Shown: piece by piece, positions 1 to 8,592 of the stretch | Numbering within the stretch: the first letter of the stretch is position 1 | Layout: each line of letters starts with the position of its first letter | Source: DATJLY01 sp035518375 | GTDB taxonomy: Bacteria > Pseudomonadota > Alphaproteobacteria > ATCC43930 > CGMCC-115725 | Assembly: GCA_035518375.1 (NCBI GenBank) | Contig: DATIXQ010000117.1 | Span: forward strand, 1 to 64,000 | Reading direction: 5' to 3' | Length of the DNA stretch: 64,000 bases | Notes under the pieces: generated by a model | Databases searched by the model: none | The model's input: only the letters and a program-made list of their open reading frames with translations | What the model was told of the DNA's origin: nothing | Made by a program: the position numbers and the translations under genes

Positions 1-234
1 CGGCACATAAGTCTGGAAGCCGACGCGGCCTTGTTCGCCGTCGTTCGCGACGTCGATGCCCGCCTCGGCCTGCTTTTGCAGGACGTGCGCGACACGCGCG
101 TCGATCGCCTCGGTCATTTTCGCCCTGTCGACAGGCTTGCCGAGCTCATCGTCGATCAGCATCGAACCGAGCGGCTCGCCGCGTGGAAGACTGCCGGCGT
201 GCGTTGTTAGGATCCGATCCTTGCTGCGTTCCAT
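1..234 (-). CDS. Cobalamin-independent methionine synthase family protein, N-terminal part (runs off the window)
   Basis: The first 78 residues of a leftward gene are visible; the rest lies beyond base 1. The protein starts at an ATG (base 234) and reads MERSKDRILTTHAGSLPRGE. The TTHAGSLPR block is typical of the MetE C-terminal-domain family (UROD/MetE superfamily), which moves methyl or alkyl groups through a zinc-bound thiol. A later DGEQG block also fits that family. Many soil alphaproteobacteria carry such stand-alone relatives in catabolic regions, where substrates other than homocysteine are likely, so methionine synthesis is not assured. The gene is 99 bases downstream of the MFS gene at 334-1584 and may be co-transcribed with it. 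The family call is firm; the substrate is unknown. Confidence 0.75.
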   Translation of the reverse strand, partial: MERSKDRILTTHAGSLPRGEPLGSMLIDDELGKPVDRAKMTEAIDARVAHVLQKQAEAGIDVANDGEQGRVGFQTYVP

Positions 235-333
235 GGCCTTCCTCCCTTCATTCGAAAGCGTAGGCCGCGGACGCTCGCGCTGTAAACGGCGCGTTGGGGT
301 CACGCCGGCGGGCACGTGTCGGTCCTCGCCGCC

Positions 334-1584
334 TCAGTGCGCGGTCCTGGTCTCAGGCACGTGCCGGATCAGCAGGAACGCTACGCTTGCCGCTGATGCG
401 GCAATGAACAGAAACGCCGTGCCGTAGTTCAGCCCTTGCGCGAGGACCGCGAACAGGATCGGGCTCAGCGCGTTTCCGCCTTGGCCAGTGAAGCGCCAAA
501 TGCCGAGAAACGTGCCGCGCGCCTCTGGCGGTGCGACATCGGCCCCGACGGTCTGGATCGAGCCGCCGGTCAAGGCCTGGAGGGCGACGCCGATGAGATA
601 GAGCGCCACGTACCATGGCAGCGCGAGATGCAGGAAAGCGGACGCCGCCAACGCGCACATGGCGGCTGATACGCCAACGAAGCCGGGCACCATCGTACGC
701 TTGCGCCCGAAGCGGTCCATCATCCAGCCTGAAGCAAATCCGATCGGTAGCGAGAGGACCGCGGCGCTGCTCGCAAGATAGCCGATTGCCTTGGGGCCGA
801 GATGGTAGGCAAAGGCCGCGTAGAGATGGAGCAGACCCGCTTGTGACGGGCCCCGCGTCAGCCCCGCAAACAATGCGACGCCGAAATAGACGAGACGTGG
901 CATGACGATCTGGCGCAGCGACAAGGCGCGCGGTGCAATTTTCCTGTCCGCATCGCCGCGGCGCGGCGTGTCCTCGGCCAGCGCGGAGGTCGGAATGAGC
1001 GCGAGCAGCGCGAGCACCGCGAACGCCACGAACGGCGCGCGCGGACCCCACGCGCTTGCGATGAACCCGCCGAGAACAGGGCCCGTAAGGTTGCCGACGC
1101 CGTTCATCGCGAACATCCAGCTGACGAGGCGTCCACGCTGCGCCGGCGCCGCGCTGTAGGAGATGCCGGCGAGCCGCCCCATAAGCCACATCTGCGCCGC
1201 GCAGCCGTCGAAGAAGCGGAGAACCAGAAGCTCCGGAAACGAGCTCGCAAGCGCGACGAGGAGCGCGATCGCCGAAGTGAGAACCGGTCCGCCGATCAGC
1301 ACGACACGGCGGCCGAGGCGGTCGATGAGCCAGCCTGAGGGGATGGAAATGGCGAGATTGCCGAGCAGGAACGCCGTGACGACGCCGCTCGCGATCCCAA
1401 AGCTCACGCCAAATGATTTTGCGAGCGTCGGCACCGCCGGCACCGCGATGCCGTTTCCGACCGCGAGTACCAAAGCGGGCAGATATGTGGAAAACGCCGC
1501 GTCCCACGATACGGCAAGGTGGGCACGCCGCTCAGGCGCAGTCTCGTTGCCGTCGCCGCGTGGCGATGCGTCAGCGCCGCTCAT
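334..1584 (-). CDS. MFS transporter, 12-TM drug/metabolite type
   Basis: A 416-residue inner-membrane protein with the hydrophobic pattern of a 12-helix major facilitator. The loop 2-3 signature is visible as GWLIDRLGRRVVL near residues 85-95 and is repeated in the second half as GWMMDRFGRKRTM, as expected for the two six-helix bundles. It starts at ATG 1584, 33 bases after the stop of the FAD monooxygenase, so the two are probably one transcript. By family it should move a small organic molecule by proton coupling. The neighbouring hydroxylase suggests an aromatic compound or its product, but that is inference from context only. Confidence 0.82.
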   Translation of the reverse strand: MSGADASPRGDGNETAPERRAHLAVSWDAAFSTYLPALVLAVGNGIAVPAVPTLAKSFGVSFGIASGVVTAFLLGNLAISIPSGWLIDRLGRRVVLIGGPVLTSAIALLVALASSFPELLVLRFFDGCAAQMWLMGRLAGISYSAAPAQRGRLVSWMFAMNGVGNLTGPVLGGFIASAWGPRAPFVAFAVLALLALIPTSALAEDTPRRGDADRKIAPRALSLRQIVMPRLVYFGVALFAGLTRGPSQAGLLHLYAAFAYHLGPKAIGYLASSAAVLSLPIGFASGWMMDRFGRKRTMVPGFVGVSAAMCALAASAFLHLALPWYVALYLIGVALQALTGGSIQTVGADVAPPEARGTFLGIWRFTGQGGNALSPILFAVLAQGLNYGTAFLFIAASAASVAFLLIRHVPETRTAH

Positions 1585-1617
1585 GCGCCCACGTGTAACA
1601 GGTCCGCAGAGCAGGGA

Positions 1618-3249
1618 CTAGCTGGCGCGCCTTGCCGCGATGCGGGAGCCGGCGCCCCGGATCCGATCGACGAGCGAAAGAGGATCGTCCGCGAGGCTGT
1701 CGCCGCGCCATGCGACGTGACCGTCGGGCCGCACGAGCACGAGCGTGCGCTCATAGAGCCTCGCTGCTTCGCGGTGATCGATGCGGCGGACCGTAAGCGG
1801 CACGCGCCGCCGGGCCGCGGCTTCCTCGAGCGGCGCGGTGTCGGTTCGGGTGAAATCGAGGAGCACAAATCCCTCGCCGAATAGATCCAGTGTCGACCTG
1901 CCGGGCTCGAGCCAGCAATGCGGCGCCCGCGCGCCGGGGATTGTGGTGGGTACATAATCGATCGTGTCGTCTGCCGGTACCGGCGTGTCATCGGGCACGA
2001 CAATTGGGGACGGTTGATAGACGCAGCCCAAGTGAATCCCGATCGGATGCCAGGATTTCTCGTTCTCGGCGACGAGCCGCGCGCCGGTCGCGTTCCGGAC
2101 AGCATCTCCGTCAGGGCCGGGTGATTCGATGGCCGGCTCCGGTGCCGCGCTGGTCAGGCGGTAGTAATTATCGAGGGACATCTGCGTCGCCCGCGCCGCT
2201 GCGGGTCTGCGCTCCCAATCATAGGATTCGAGCAAGGCCGGATCGCCCCATCCGTCCAGAACCGCGGCGATCTTCCAGCCGAGATCGAACGAGTCCTGGA
2301 TGCCGGTATTCATGCCGAGACCGCCGTTGGGCGGATGCGCATGGGCCGCGTCTCCTGCAAGAAACACGCGTCCGTCGGCGAAGCGATCGGCGACCGTTCG
2401 CTTCCTCACCCACAGGCTTTTTTCCTCGATGCTGTACGGCACCTCACGCCCCATCGCGCGGCGCATGAGCGCGGGAATGTCGGTCGCGGAGAGACGGGCC
2501 TCGTCGAGACCGACGAGCTGAAGGCGGAAGAGATCACGTCCATCGACGGCGGTGAGGAACGACCACGTTCCTTCCGGGCCTACGAACACGTACCGGAACG
2601 CCTGCGCCTTATCGTGAAGAGCAGCGAACTGCGGAATTCGCACATAGATTGTCATCGACCAATCGATATGTGGATTCCCGCGCACGACGATGCCAAGGGT
2701 GCTCCGCACCGTGCTCTGGAATCCGTCGCAGCCGACGAGATAGAGCGCGCGGATTTGCTCTCGCTCGCCCGTTCTCTCATCGGCGAGGGTCGCGGTGACG
2801 CCATCCTCGTCTTGAACGAAGTCGACAAGACCTGTCTCGTAGCGCAGCGTAACGTTGTTAAAGCTCCGCGCTTTCCGTTGCAGGATCGGATCGAACGAGG
2901 TCTGGGGGCACGGGACGCCCCGCTCCGGACTTACAGGAAGCGCAAGCTGGGCCGCGAGCGAGGGCGTGATCACGCGGCCCAGTTCCCAACCCTGCATCGT
3001 CGTCACAAACACGCTGTCGAGTTGGTGATCGAGCGGAAAGCCCCAGTTCCTTACGTCGTTTGCAATGCCGAGCTGGCGGCACAGCTCCATCGTGCGGACG
3101 CTCACCTCGAGCATCTTGGCGGTGCCGACGCGATCCGGTCCCTTTTCGACGAGGAGCGTGCGTATTCCGCGGCGGCCAAGATCCGCGGCAAGCGCTAGCC
3201 CGATCGGGCCGCCGCCTGCAATTAGCACTGGGATCGCGTCGCCGTTCAC
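1618..3249 (-). CDS. FAD-dependent aromatic monooxygenase (PheA/TfdB/MhpA family)
   Basis: A 543-residue class A flavoprotein monooxygenase, expected to hydroxylate a phenolic ring using NAD(P)H and O2 in the cytoplasm. All three family fingerprints are visible: the dinucleotide fold GGGPIGLALA at about residues 11-20, the DG motif (DGFQSTVR), and the second FAD motif GDAAHAHPPNGGLGMNTGIQD followed by a DLGWK helix. A C-terminal thioredoxin-like tail is present, as in phenol hydroxylases. The open frame continues upstream to 4458, but that part lies inside the MFS gene. I chose the GTG at 3249 because it gives a 4-base GTGA overlap with the MFS stop and starts just before the FAD motif. Substrate unknown. 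Confidence 0.85.
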   Translation of the reverse strand: MNGDAIPVLIAGGGPIGLALAADLGRRGIRTLLVEKGPDRVGTAKMLEVSVRTMELCRQLGIANDVRNWGFPLDHQLDSVFVTTMQGWELGRVITPSLAAQLALPVSPERGVPCPQTSFDPILQRKARSFNNVTLRYETGLVDFVQDEDGVTATLADERTGEREQIRALYLVGCDGFQSTVRSTLGIVVRGNPHIDWSMTIYVRIPQFAALHDKAQAFRYVFVGPEGTWSFLTAVDGRDLFRLQLVGLDEARLSATDIPALMRRAMGREVPYSIEEKSLWVRKRTVADRFADGRVFLAGDAAHAHPPNGGLGMNTGIQDSFDLGWKIAAVLDGWGDPALLESYDWERRPAAARATQMSLDNYYRLTSAAPEPAIESPGPDGDAVRNATGARLVAENEKSWHPIGIHLGCVYQPSPIVVPDDTPVPADDTIDYVPTTIPGARAPHCWLEPGRSTLDLFGEGFVLLDFTRTDTAPLEEAAARRRVPLTVRRIDHREAARLYERTLVLVRPDGHVAWRGDSLADDPLSLVDRIRGAGSRIAARRAS

Positions 3250-4658
3250 GGTCGCCGCCCGGCGGCGCGAAGGCCCAAGAGCATCGATAGCGTAAGAGCC
3301 ACGACTTGCGCGCTCATCGAGATCGCGAGAGCCTGCCCGAAATCGGGCGCGGTCGTGCCTGACCCGAGGACGGCGAAGAAAAGGCTTCCGATCGCCGCGA
3401 CGCTGACCGCCGCGCCAAGCTGCAGCGTGGAGTTCATCGTGCCGACGGCGAGCCCCGTGTGCTCGCCGGGAATTTCGCCAATGATGGAGTTGATCATCTC
3501 CGGCATGGCGACGCCCTGGCCAAATCCCGCCATGAAAAGAATTGCGAAAAGAATTGCGCCGCCGGTCAGCGTGAACGCGCAGAGCGCAGCAGCGGCATAT
3601 CCCAGCACCTCGAGCATCATGCCGATCCCGAACAGCCAGGGCCGAAGCGCTGCGGGAAAACGCGTCGCAAGCATCGGACCGACGAAGTTGGCAATGCCAT
3701 AAGGAAGGACGGCCAAGCCCGCAGCAAGCGGCCCCTCGTGAAGCCCGGCTTGGAGGTAGAGCGAAAAGAAGAGATAGAAGGGCGACGTGAAGAAGAACAG
3801 GAACGCGACGAGCAAGCCGCGCCGGAAGCTGCGGATCTGCAGGAGCGGCGCCTGGAGAAGCGGCGTCCCGCCGTGCCGCTGGTACCAGCGCTCGAATGAG
3901 ACGAAGCCGATGGCCAGGATCGGCGAAAGGGAAAGACCCGCCAAGATCCAAGCATCCCAATGCCGCTCGCGTCCCATCGACAACGGCACGATGAAGCTGG
4001 CGAGGGCGGCCGAGAGAAGCACCACACCTCCGGGATCGAGCCGTGGCTTGTCGCGCCCGCCGCTCTCCGGCACGAGGAGCGGCCCCGCGAGCAGCGCGAA
4101 GATGCCGACCGGTACGTTTATGAGAAAGGCGGAGCGCCAGCCGAGTTGCCAGAAGTCGCCCGCGACGAGAATGCCTCCGAGCAGCTGCCCTGCGGCGACG
4201 GCGATGCCAATGCCGGTCCCGTAGACGTTGAGCGCCCAGGGAATTTCTTCCGGCGAGAAAAGTGTGCGGATCCCGGCCAGGACCGGCGGCGCCATTAAGG
4301 CTGCCGACACCCCTTGCAGCACGCGTCCGGCAACCAGGGTCTCCGCGTTTGGTGCGAAGCCGCACAGCAGAGAAGCGGCGGTGAACGCGCCCATGCCGAT
4401 GAGAAACATAAGCCGGCGGCCGAACAGATCGCCGAGCCTGCCGCCCGTGACGAGGCACACCGCATAGGCCGACGAATAACCCGAAACAACGAGGCTTGTT
4501 TCGGACGCACTTGCCCCCAAGGCTTCGCGGATCGCGGGCAAGGCAATCGTCACCACGAACATGTTGAGCGACGGTATGAACGCGCCGAGGAGAAGGAGAT
4601 AGAAGGCAAGCCGGCGCCGCGCGGGCGTCATACCGGTCAAGAGCACAGTATCGCTCAT
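3246..4658 (-). CDS. MFS transporter, DHA2 (14-TM) type
   Basis: A 470-residue major facilitator with about 14 hydrophobic segments. It shows the DHA2-type start (FIPSLNMFVVTIALPAI), the GGRLGDLFGRR loop near residue 85 and the motif C-like GGILVAGDFWQLGWR region that is typical of drug:H+ antiporters. The ATG at 4658 is preferred to a GTG at 4670. The stop overlaps the GTG of the FAD monooxygenase by 4 bases, so translation is probably coupled. It may export the substrate, the product or an antimicrobial phenolic. A 9-bp perfect inverted repeat lies 37 bases upstream and could bind a regulator. Confidence 0.82.
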   Translation of the reverse strand: MSDTVLLTGMTPARRRLAFYLLLLGAFIPSLNMFVVTIALPAIREALGASASETSLVVSGYSSAYAVCLVTGGRLGDLFGRRLMFLIGMGAFTAASLLCGFAPNAETLVAGRVLQGVSAALMAPPVLAGIRTLFSPEEIPWALNVYGTGIGIAVAAGQLLGGILVAGDFWQLGWRSAFLINVPVGIFALLAGPLLVPESGGRDKPRLDPGGVVLLSAALASFIVPLSMGRERHWDAWILAGLSLSPILAIGFVSFERWYQRHGGTPLLQAPLLQIRSFRRGLLVAFLFFFTSPFYLFFSLYLQAGLHEGPLAAGLAVLPYGIANFVGPMLATRFPAALRPWLFGIGMMLEVLGYAAAALCAFTLTGGAILFAILFMAGFGQGVAMPEMINSIIGEIPGEHTGLAVGTMNSTLQLGAAVSVAAIGSLFFAVLGSGTTAPDFGQALAISMSAQVVALTLSMLLGLRAAGRRP

Positions 4659-4694
4659 CCCGCGACGCACCCGAGCGCGGACGTGCGCAGAAAT

Positions 4695-4716
4695 CGCCTG
4701 GCCGATGGGCCAGGCG
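4695..4716. promoter_or_regulatory. 9-bp inverted repeat upstream of the DHA2 pump gene
   Basis: CGCCTGGCC (4695-4703) and GGCCAGGCG (4708-4716) are perfect complements around a GATG centre. The site lies between the divergent MFS and ModA-like genes, 37 bases from the MFS start. It could be an operator for a TetR- or MarR-like repressor encoded elsewhere, or a leader hairpin. A second, weaker repeat (ACGTC-AATC-GACGT) is at 4800-4813, near the start of the rightward gene. Confidence 0.35.
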
Positions 4717-4842
4717 GTCTCAAGCCGAACAATAGAAAGGAGTTGGTGCCTCGCGCCATTCGCCCCCCGTCGCCCGTGTGATGATGGGTTATTGGTATAA
4801 CGTCAATCGACGTGTCATGCTTGTCAGCAGGCGGGAGGAACG

Positions 4843-5535
4843 ATGGTCACAACGATTACCGGCATCTCCTCGATGGCGACACGCCAAGTCCTGGCCGAGC
4901 TTGCGGCTCGATATGGTGCCGCGACAGGCCAGACGGTTTCCATCGCTGCGATGGGCGGTGTCGATGCGGTAAAGCGCGTGCGGGCCGGCGATGCGATCGA
5001 TCTCGTCATTCTCGCCGCGGACGTGATCGAAACGCTGGAAAGCGAAGGCCACCTCGTTGCGGGGAACAGCGCCGCCTTCGTTCGCTCTTCGATGGCAATG
5101 GCGGTGCGCGCCGGTGCATCCCGCCCGCAGATCGGCAGCGGGGAGGCGGTCAAGGCCGCTTTGATGGGCGCGCGTTCCATCGGTTATTCGACCGGTCCCA
5201 GCGGCACGCATCTTCTTGGCGTTCTGAAATCCTGGGGGCTCGATCCAGCTGCCGAGCCCGGACGCTTCGTGCAGGCAAAGCCGGGCATTCCCGTTGCGAA
5301 GCTGATCGCGGGCGGCGAGGCGGCGGTGGGCATCCAACAGCTGAGCGAATTCCTTGGCGAACCCGGGATCGACATCGTCGGCATCCTGCCGCCGCCGGTT
5401 CAAACCGTGACGACGTTCTACATCGGGATCGGAGCGCGATCGGCGCATGTCGAGGAGGCCCGCGCCGCGGTCGCTTATTTCAATGGTCCAGAAACCATCG
5501 AGACGAAGCGTCGATTTGGGCTCGAGCCCGCCTAA
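4843..5535 (+). CDS. ModA-like substrate-binding protein without signal peptide
   Basis: A 230-residue protein resembling the periplasmic molybdate-binding (ModA/PBPb) fold: an N-terminal SSMATRQVLAEL block, a VIETLESEGHLVAG segment, a hinge with GYSTGPSGTHLLGVLKSWG, and an ending typical of family members (AAVAYFNGPETIETKRRFGLEP). The ATG at 4843 has a strong GGGAGG site 7 bases upstream. There is no signal peptide, so as annotated it would stay in the cytoplasm. Molybdate binding is doubtful; many alphaproteobacterial homologues of this length are annotated only as substrate-binding domain proteins. It is divergent from the MFS/monooxygenase operon. Confidence 0.7.
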   Translation: MVTTITGISSMATRQVLAELAARYGAATGQTVSIAAMGGVDAVKRVRAGDAIDLVILAADVIETLESEGHLVAGNSAAFVRSSMAMAVRAGASRPQIGSGEAVKAALMGARSIGYSTGPSGTHLLGVLKSWGLDPAAEPGRFVQAKPGIPVAKLIAGGEAAVGIQQLSEFLGEPGIDIVGILPPPVQTVTTFYIGIGARSAHVEEARAAVAYFNGPETIETKRRFGLEPA

Positions 5536-5540
5536 GTCGA

Positions 5541-5575
5541 AGGGCTTGCTCGGTACGGTCGCGCCGGCAAGCCCT
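5541..5575. terminator. Candidate bidirectional terminator hairpin
   Basis: AGGGCTTGC (5541-5549) pairs perfectly with GCAAGCCCT (5567-5575) across a 17-base loop. It sits between the convergent stops at 5535 and 5585. No T-run follows on either side, so it would be a weak intrinsic terminator or a 3'-end stabiliser. Confidence 0.35.
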
Positions 5576-5584
5576 GTGCTGCGA

Positions 5585-6190
5585 CTAAAGGGTTTTCTGC
5601 GGGAGCGCGTGGCGCAGGAGCAACGATGACCAGCGGAGCGCTGGACCCGCGACGCTCAGAACGGCAAACGGCAGGTAGTAGAGCGGGTGTCTCGTGCCGG
5701 ACTGGAGCGGCAGGAGAACGAAATCGCGGAGGAACAGGAGCGCGACATATTCGATGCCCGCGGCACTGAATAGGGACCATGTTGCTCCCATCCGTTCGCG
5801 AAGGCCGGGTAGCGACATGAGTACTAGCGCATAGGTCCAGAGCGCGCCGATGCCGAAGTAAAAGATCACCGCGTCGGAAACCGGCGGCCGGAAGGAGATG
5901 TGAAAAAGCCAGGCCACGAAGGCGAGATGCACGAGGAGCGCTGTCGCGAATGCCAAGCCGAATTCGCGACGCCGCCGCGCGAGGCTTTCGAAGCGCCGGC
6001 CAAACAGGTGAGCGAGCGCACCTCCCGTATAAGCCAGCCAAAAGAAGATGAAGGCCACCCGTGCAACGGATTCCGTCGCGATGGTCACGCCCTGTCCGCC
6101 GCGGCCGAGGACGGCAAGCACGGCAAGACCCATGCCGAGTGCTGCGCAGAAGGCGCCGCCCATCCAGGCGGCGGGGCTCGGTCTTCGCAT
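5585..6190 (-). CDS. Polytopic membrane protein, ferric-reductase-like
   Basis: A 201-residue integral membrane protein with about six hydrophobic segments and an Arg-rich loop (ESLARRRREFGLAF) between the second and third. Histidines near the membrane (AHLFG, LVHLAF, WLFHIS) recall the haem-binding helices of ferric-reductase-like (YedZ/MsrQ-type) proteins, but I cannot confirm two conserved pairs. It starts at ATG 6190, three bases after the amidohydrolase stop, and is the last gene of the leftward operon that begins at 9954. Function unknown; an electron-transfer role is a guess from the fold resemblance. Confidence 0.55.
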   Translation of the reverse strand: MRRPSPAAWMGGAFCAALGMGLAVLAVLGRGGQGVTIATESVARVAFIFFWLAYTGGALAHLFGRRFESLARRRREFGLAFATALLVHLAFVAWLFHISFRPPVSDAVIFYFGIGALWTYALVLMSLPGLRERMGATWSLFSAAGIEYVALLFLRDFVLLPLQSGTRHPLYYLPFAVLSVAGPALRWSSLLLRHALPQKTL

Positions 6191-6193
6191 CCC

Positions 6194-7246
6194 TTATGCC
6201 GACGCCCCCGGTGCTATGCGGTAGATGCGGCACGCCGTGGCGACGAAGAGTGCGTGCTTTTCCGCCTCGGAAAACGCCGCCGCGAAGCGCTTGAAAGCGT
6301 TCCACAGCACTGCATAGCTGCAGGACTGCTTGTCGACCGGAAAATTGCTTTCGAACATGGCGCGCCCGACGCCGAAAGCCTCGAGACAAGTCTCGAGATA
6401 GGGCCGCCACTCGCGCGCAAGCTCTTCGGAGCCAGGCGGCCGGTCCCGTTCCTCGAAGCCGAAGCCCATCACCTTCATGCCGAGTCCGCCGAGTTTGACG
6501 TTGACGTTGGGGCAGCGCGCGATGTCGCGGATCGCGTCGCGCCACGTCTCGAACACTTCGGCGCGCCGCCCCTTATAGACGCCGATGCCGATCGGCCCGC
6601 CGACATGGTCGAGCACGATCGTCGTATCGGGGAATGCGCGCGCGAGCGCCGCAAGCTCGCCGATCTGCGTATGGTAAAGCCAGGCGTCGAACGACAGGCC
6701 GAATTTCGCGAGCTTCGCGAAGCCTTCGCGGAAACGCGCGTCGCCCAAAAGTCCGCGCGGTGGCGGCGTCGGCACGGTGACGATCGTCGGATCGGCGTCC
6801 CAGACCGAGGAATTGCGGATGCCGCGAAGCCGCCCGCCGCCGGCGCGCACGTGCGCTTCGAGCACCGGCTCGACGCCGGCCCCGAGGCGCTGGAGTTCGG
6901 CATGGCTGACGATGCCGGCGCATGCCCGGGCCTTGCCATAAAAGCCGCTCGCCGACATGGCGGCGACGCCGTTGACGAATTCCGTCTCGCCGACGGAGGC
7001 ATAGGCGGGGTCGCCGTCCGCCCGATACATCGAGCCGCACTGGAGATAGACGGTCGACAATATGTTGTGGCCGGTGTTGAGGTCCTTGAGCAACTCGTCG
7101 AAGAGATAGCGCGACTGCCGGTCCCACAGATGATGATGCGGGTCGACGATCGGCCGCTCTGGCTCGATCGCCTCCTCGACGAGCGTCGCGAGCCAGCGCT
7201 CGTCCACCGGATAGTGGATGGTCGGCCGTTGCGGCTGTTCGCTCAT
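6194..7246 (-). CDS. Amidohydrolase family protein (COG3618 TIM-barrel hydrolase)
   Basis: A 350-residue metal-dependent hydrolase of the amidohydrolase-2 type. The N-terminal metal motif is visible as VDPHHHLWD near residue 38, a barrel strand ends in VLDHVGG, and the C-terminal strand carries a FESNFPVDK block in the position where these enzymes usually have the last acidic ligand. Family members open lactones or decarboxylate aromatic acids. Its ATG overlaps the stop of the SDR gene by 4 bases (ATGA), indicating translational coupling. With the aromatic-acid MFS and SDR upstream, a role in breakdown of an imported cyclic acid is likely, but the substrate cannot be read from sequence. Confidence 0.8.
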   Translation of the reverse strand: MSEQPQRPTIHYPVDERWLATLVEEAIEPERPIVDPHHHLWDRQSRYLFDELLKDLNTGHNILSTVYLQCGSMYRADGDPAYASVGETEFVNGVAAMSASGFYGKARACAGIVSHAELQRLGAGVEPVLEAHVRAGGGRLRGIRNSSVWDADPTIVTVPTPPPRGLLGDARFREGFAKLAKFGLSFDAWLYHTQIGELAALARAFPDTTIVLDHVGGPIGIGVYKGRRAEVFETWRDAIRDIARCPNVNVKLGGLGMKVMGFGFEERDRPPGSEELAREWRPYLETCLEAFGVGRAMFESNFPVDKQSCSYAVLWNAFKRFAAAFSEAEKHALFVATACRIYRIAPGASA

Positions 7247-8100
7247 CGTGATCTTCCTTTCTTTTGCGCCTCGTAACGCGCGAGGTCTTCGAACGCCGCC
7301 ATGATGCGCTCGTGGCGGCGCTGCAAGCCGTCGCGCATGACCCCGTGGGTGAAGATGAAGAACTCGGAATCGCGGATGGCATGGATAACGCGGTCACCGA
7401 CCTCGTCCGGCGTCCACGCGGCCTGCTCTGCGGCGACCAGCGCGGCGATGTCGACGCGCCCCTCTGTGAATGGGCCGCCGAACCGACCCGGCCGGCGATG
7501 CGAGGAATTGTTAATTGTCGTCGTGACCAACGCGGGGCAGAGGACGGATACGCCGATCGGGCTCCCCTTGAGCTCGGCCTCGAGTGCCTCGGAAAATGCG
7601 ACGACCGCGTATTTCGTCATGGCATAGGAGCCGTTGCGCAGCACCGGATGGACCTGCAGGCCGGCGATCGACGCGGTGTTGACGATGTGGCCCTCCTCTC
7701 CATGGCGCTGCAGAAGCGGCAGGAACGCGCGCACGCCATTCACCGCGCCAAAGACGTTGACGCCCAGGAGCCATTCCCATTGCCGTGGCTCGATCTCGTG
7801 CGTGGGCCCGCGCTGCAGCGAGACACCGGCATTGTTGATGCAGATATGGACGCGGCCGAACCGCTCCTCGACCCGGTGCGCCGCATCTTCAACTGCGTCC
7901 CGGTCCGAGACGTCGAGCGGGAGCGGCAGCGTGCGCACCCCCAAGGCAGCGACCTCGGCCGCCGCGCGCTCGACCGTATCGCGCTCGATGTCGGCCATGG
8001 CGATGTGCGCGCCTTTCTTGGCCAGCGCCCGCGCAATGCCGAGTCCGATGCCGTTCGCGGCACCTGTCACGAAGGCGACTTTTCCGGCAAATTCCTGCAC
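7243..8100 (-). CDS. Short-chain dehydrogenase/reductase
   Basis: A 285-residue classical SDR. The cofactor motif TGAANGIGLGIA is at about residues 12-23, NNAG at about 90, the catalytic Ser in NTASIAG and the YxxxK pair in SYAMTKYAVV. An Asp after the second strand (MADIERD) favours NAD(H). Translation starts at GTG 8100, supported by GGGAGGACAGG just upstream. It is the third gene of the 9954-to-5585 operon and is followed by the amidohydrolase with a 4-base overlap. It probably oxidises an alcohol intermediate of the pathway; the substrate is unknown. Confidence 0.85.
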   Translation of the reverse strand: MQEFAGKVAFVTGAANGIGLGIARALAKKGAHIAMADIERDTVERAAAEVAALGVRTLPLPLDVSDRDAVEDAAHRVEERFGRVHICINNAGVSLQRGPTHEIEPRQWEWLLGVNVFGAVNGVRAFLPLLQRHGEEGHIVNTASIAGLQVHPVLRNGSYAMTKYAVVAFSEALEAELKGSPIGVSVLCPALVTTTINNSSHRRPGRFGGPFTEGRVDIAALVAAEQAAWTPDEVGDRVIHAIRDSEFFIFTHGVMRDGLQRRHERIMAAFEDLARYEAQKKGRSR

Positions 8101-8133
8101 CCTGTCCTCCCGTAAGGCGCGGCTGCCGCTACG

Positions 8134-8571
8134 TTAAGCTGTGCCGCTGGTGCGCGCAAACGACCGAAGCGAGCGCCCCAGCAGCCACAGTGGGATGAAC
8201 CCAAGCCACAGAACGAGTGCGAGGAAGAAGAATACGCGCGGCAGCCACCACGATCCGGGTGCTGCGTACATCGTCACGCGCGCGGCGATCGCGGTGCCAG
8301 CGACCCAGGTGCCGACGGCAAAGCTCGCGACGACTGGGCTCGTATGGAAAGAAAATCCGCGGCGCCGGACGGAGAGCAGTAGCAGCGCTGTCATAGCCAG
8401 CCACGACAAAAGCAGCACGATCGCGATCGGACGGGTCAGGGCCGAGCCGCTCGGCAGATGCTGCAGGGAGGCCGCGATGAAGATGCCGGTCGCCATGATC
8501 ATGGCGCCGATCGCGGTCGGCGGCTCGTAGCGTTGCGACAGCGCGTCGCGAGGTCGGGTTCCGTCCGCCAA
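8134..8571 (-). CDS. Short membrane protein resembling the N-terminal part of SLAC1/TehA transporters
   Basis: A 145-residue protein with four hydrophobic helices (about residues 22-38, 47-65, 75-97 and 108-133). The first helix (GAMIMATGIFIAAS) and third (FAVGTWVAGTAI) look like the opening of tellurite-resistance/C4-dicarboxylate (TDT, SLAC1-like) transporters, which normally have ten helices and over 300 residues. Only the first part is present and no remainder follows, so it is either a decayed gene or a distinct small protein. The start is uncertain: TTG at 8571 with no clear ribosome-binding site. It lies between the MFS and SDR genes of the same leftward operon. Confidence 0.5.
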   Translation of the reverse strand: MADGTRPRDALSQRYEPPTAIGAMIMATGIFIAASLQHLPSGSALTRPIAIVLLLSWLAMTALLLLSVRRRGFSFHTSPVVASFAVGTWVAGTAIAARVTMYAAPGSWWLPRVFFFLALVLWLGFIPLWLLGRSLRSFARTSGTA

Positions 8572-8592
8572 CGGCGGCGGCGGAGTCCGGAC

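Noticed and set aside
3250..4458. In-frame upstream extension of the FAD monooxygenase to an apparent 946-residue protein
   Set aside because: The extension is Arg-rich, has no domain pattern and overlaps the DHA2-type MFS gene in another frame on the same strand; the GTG at 3249 is the natural start.
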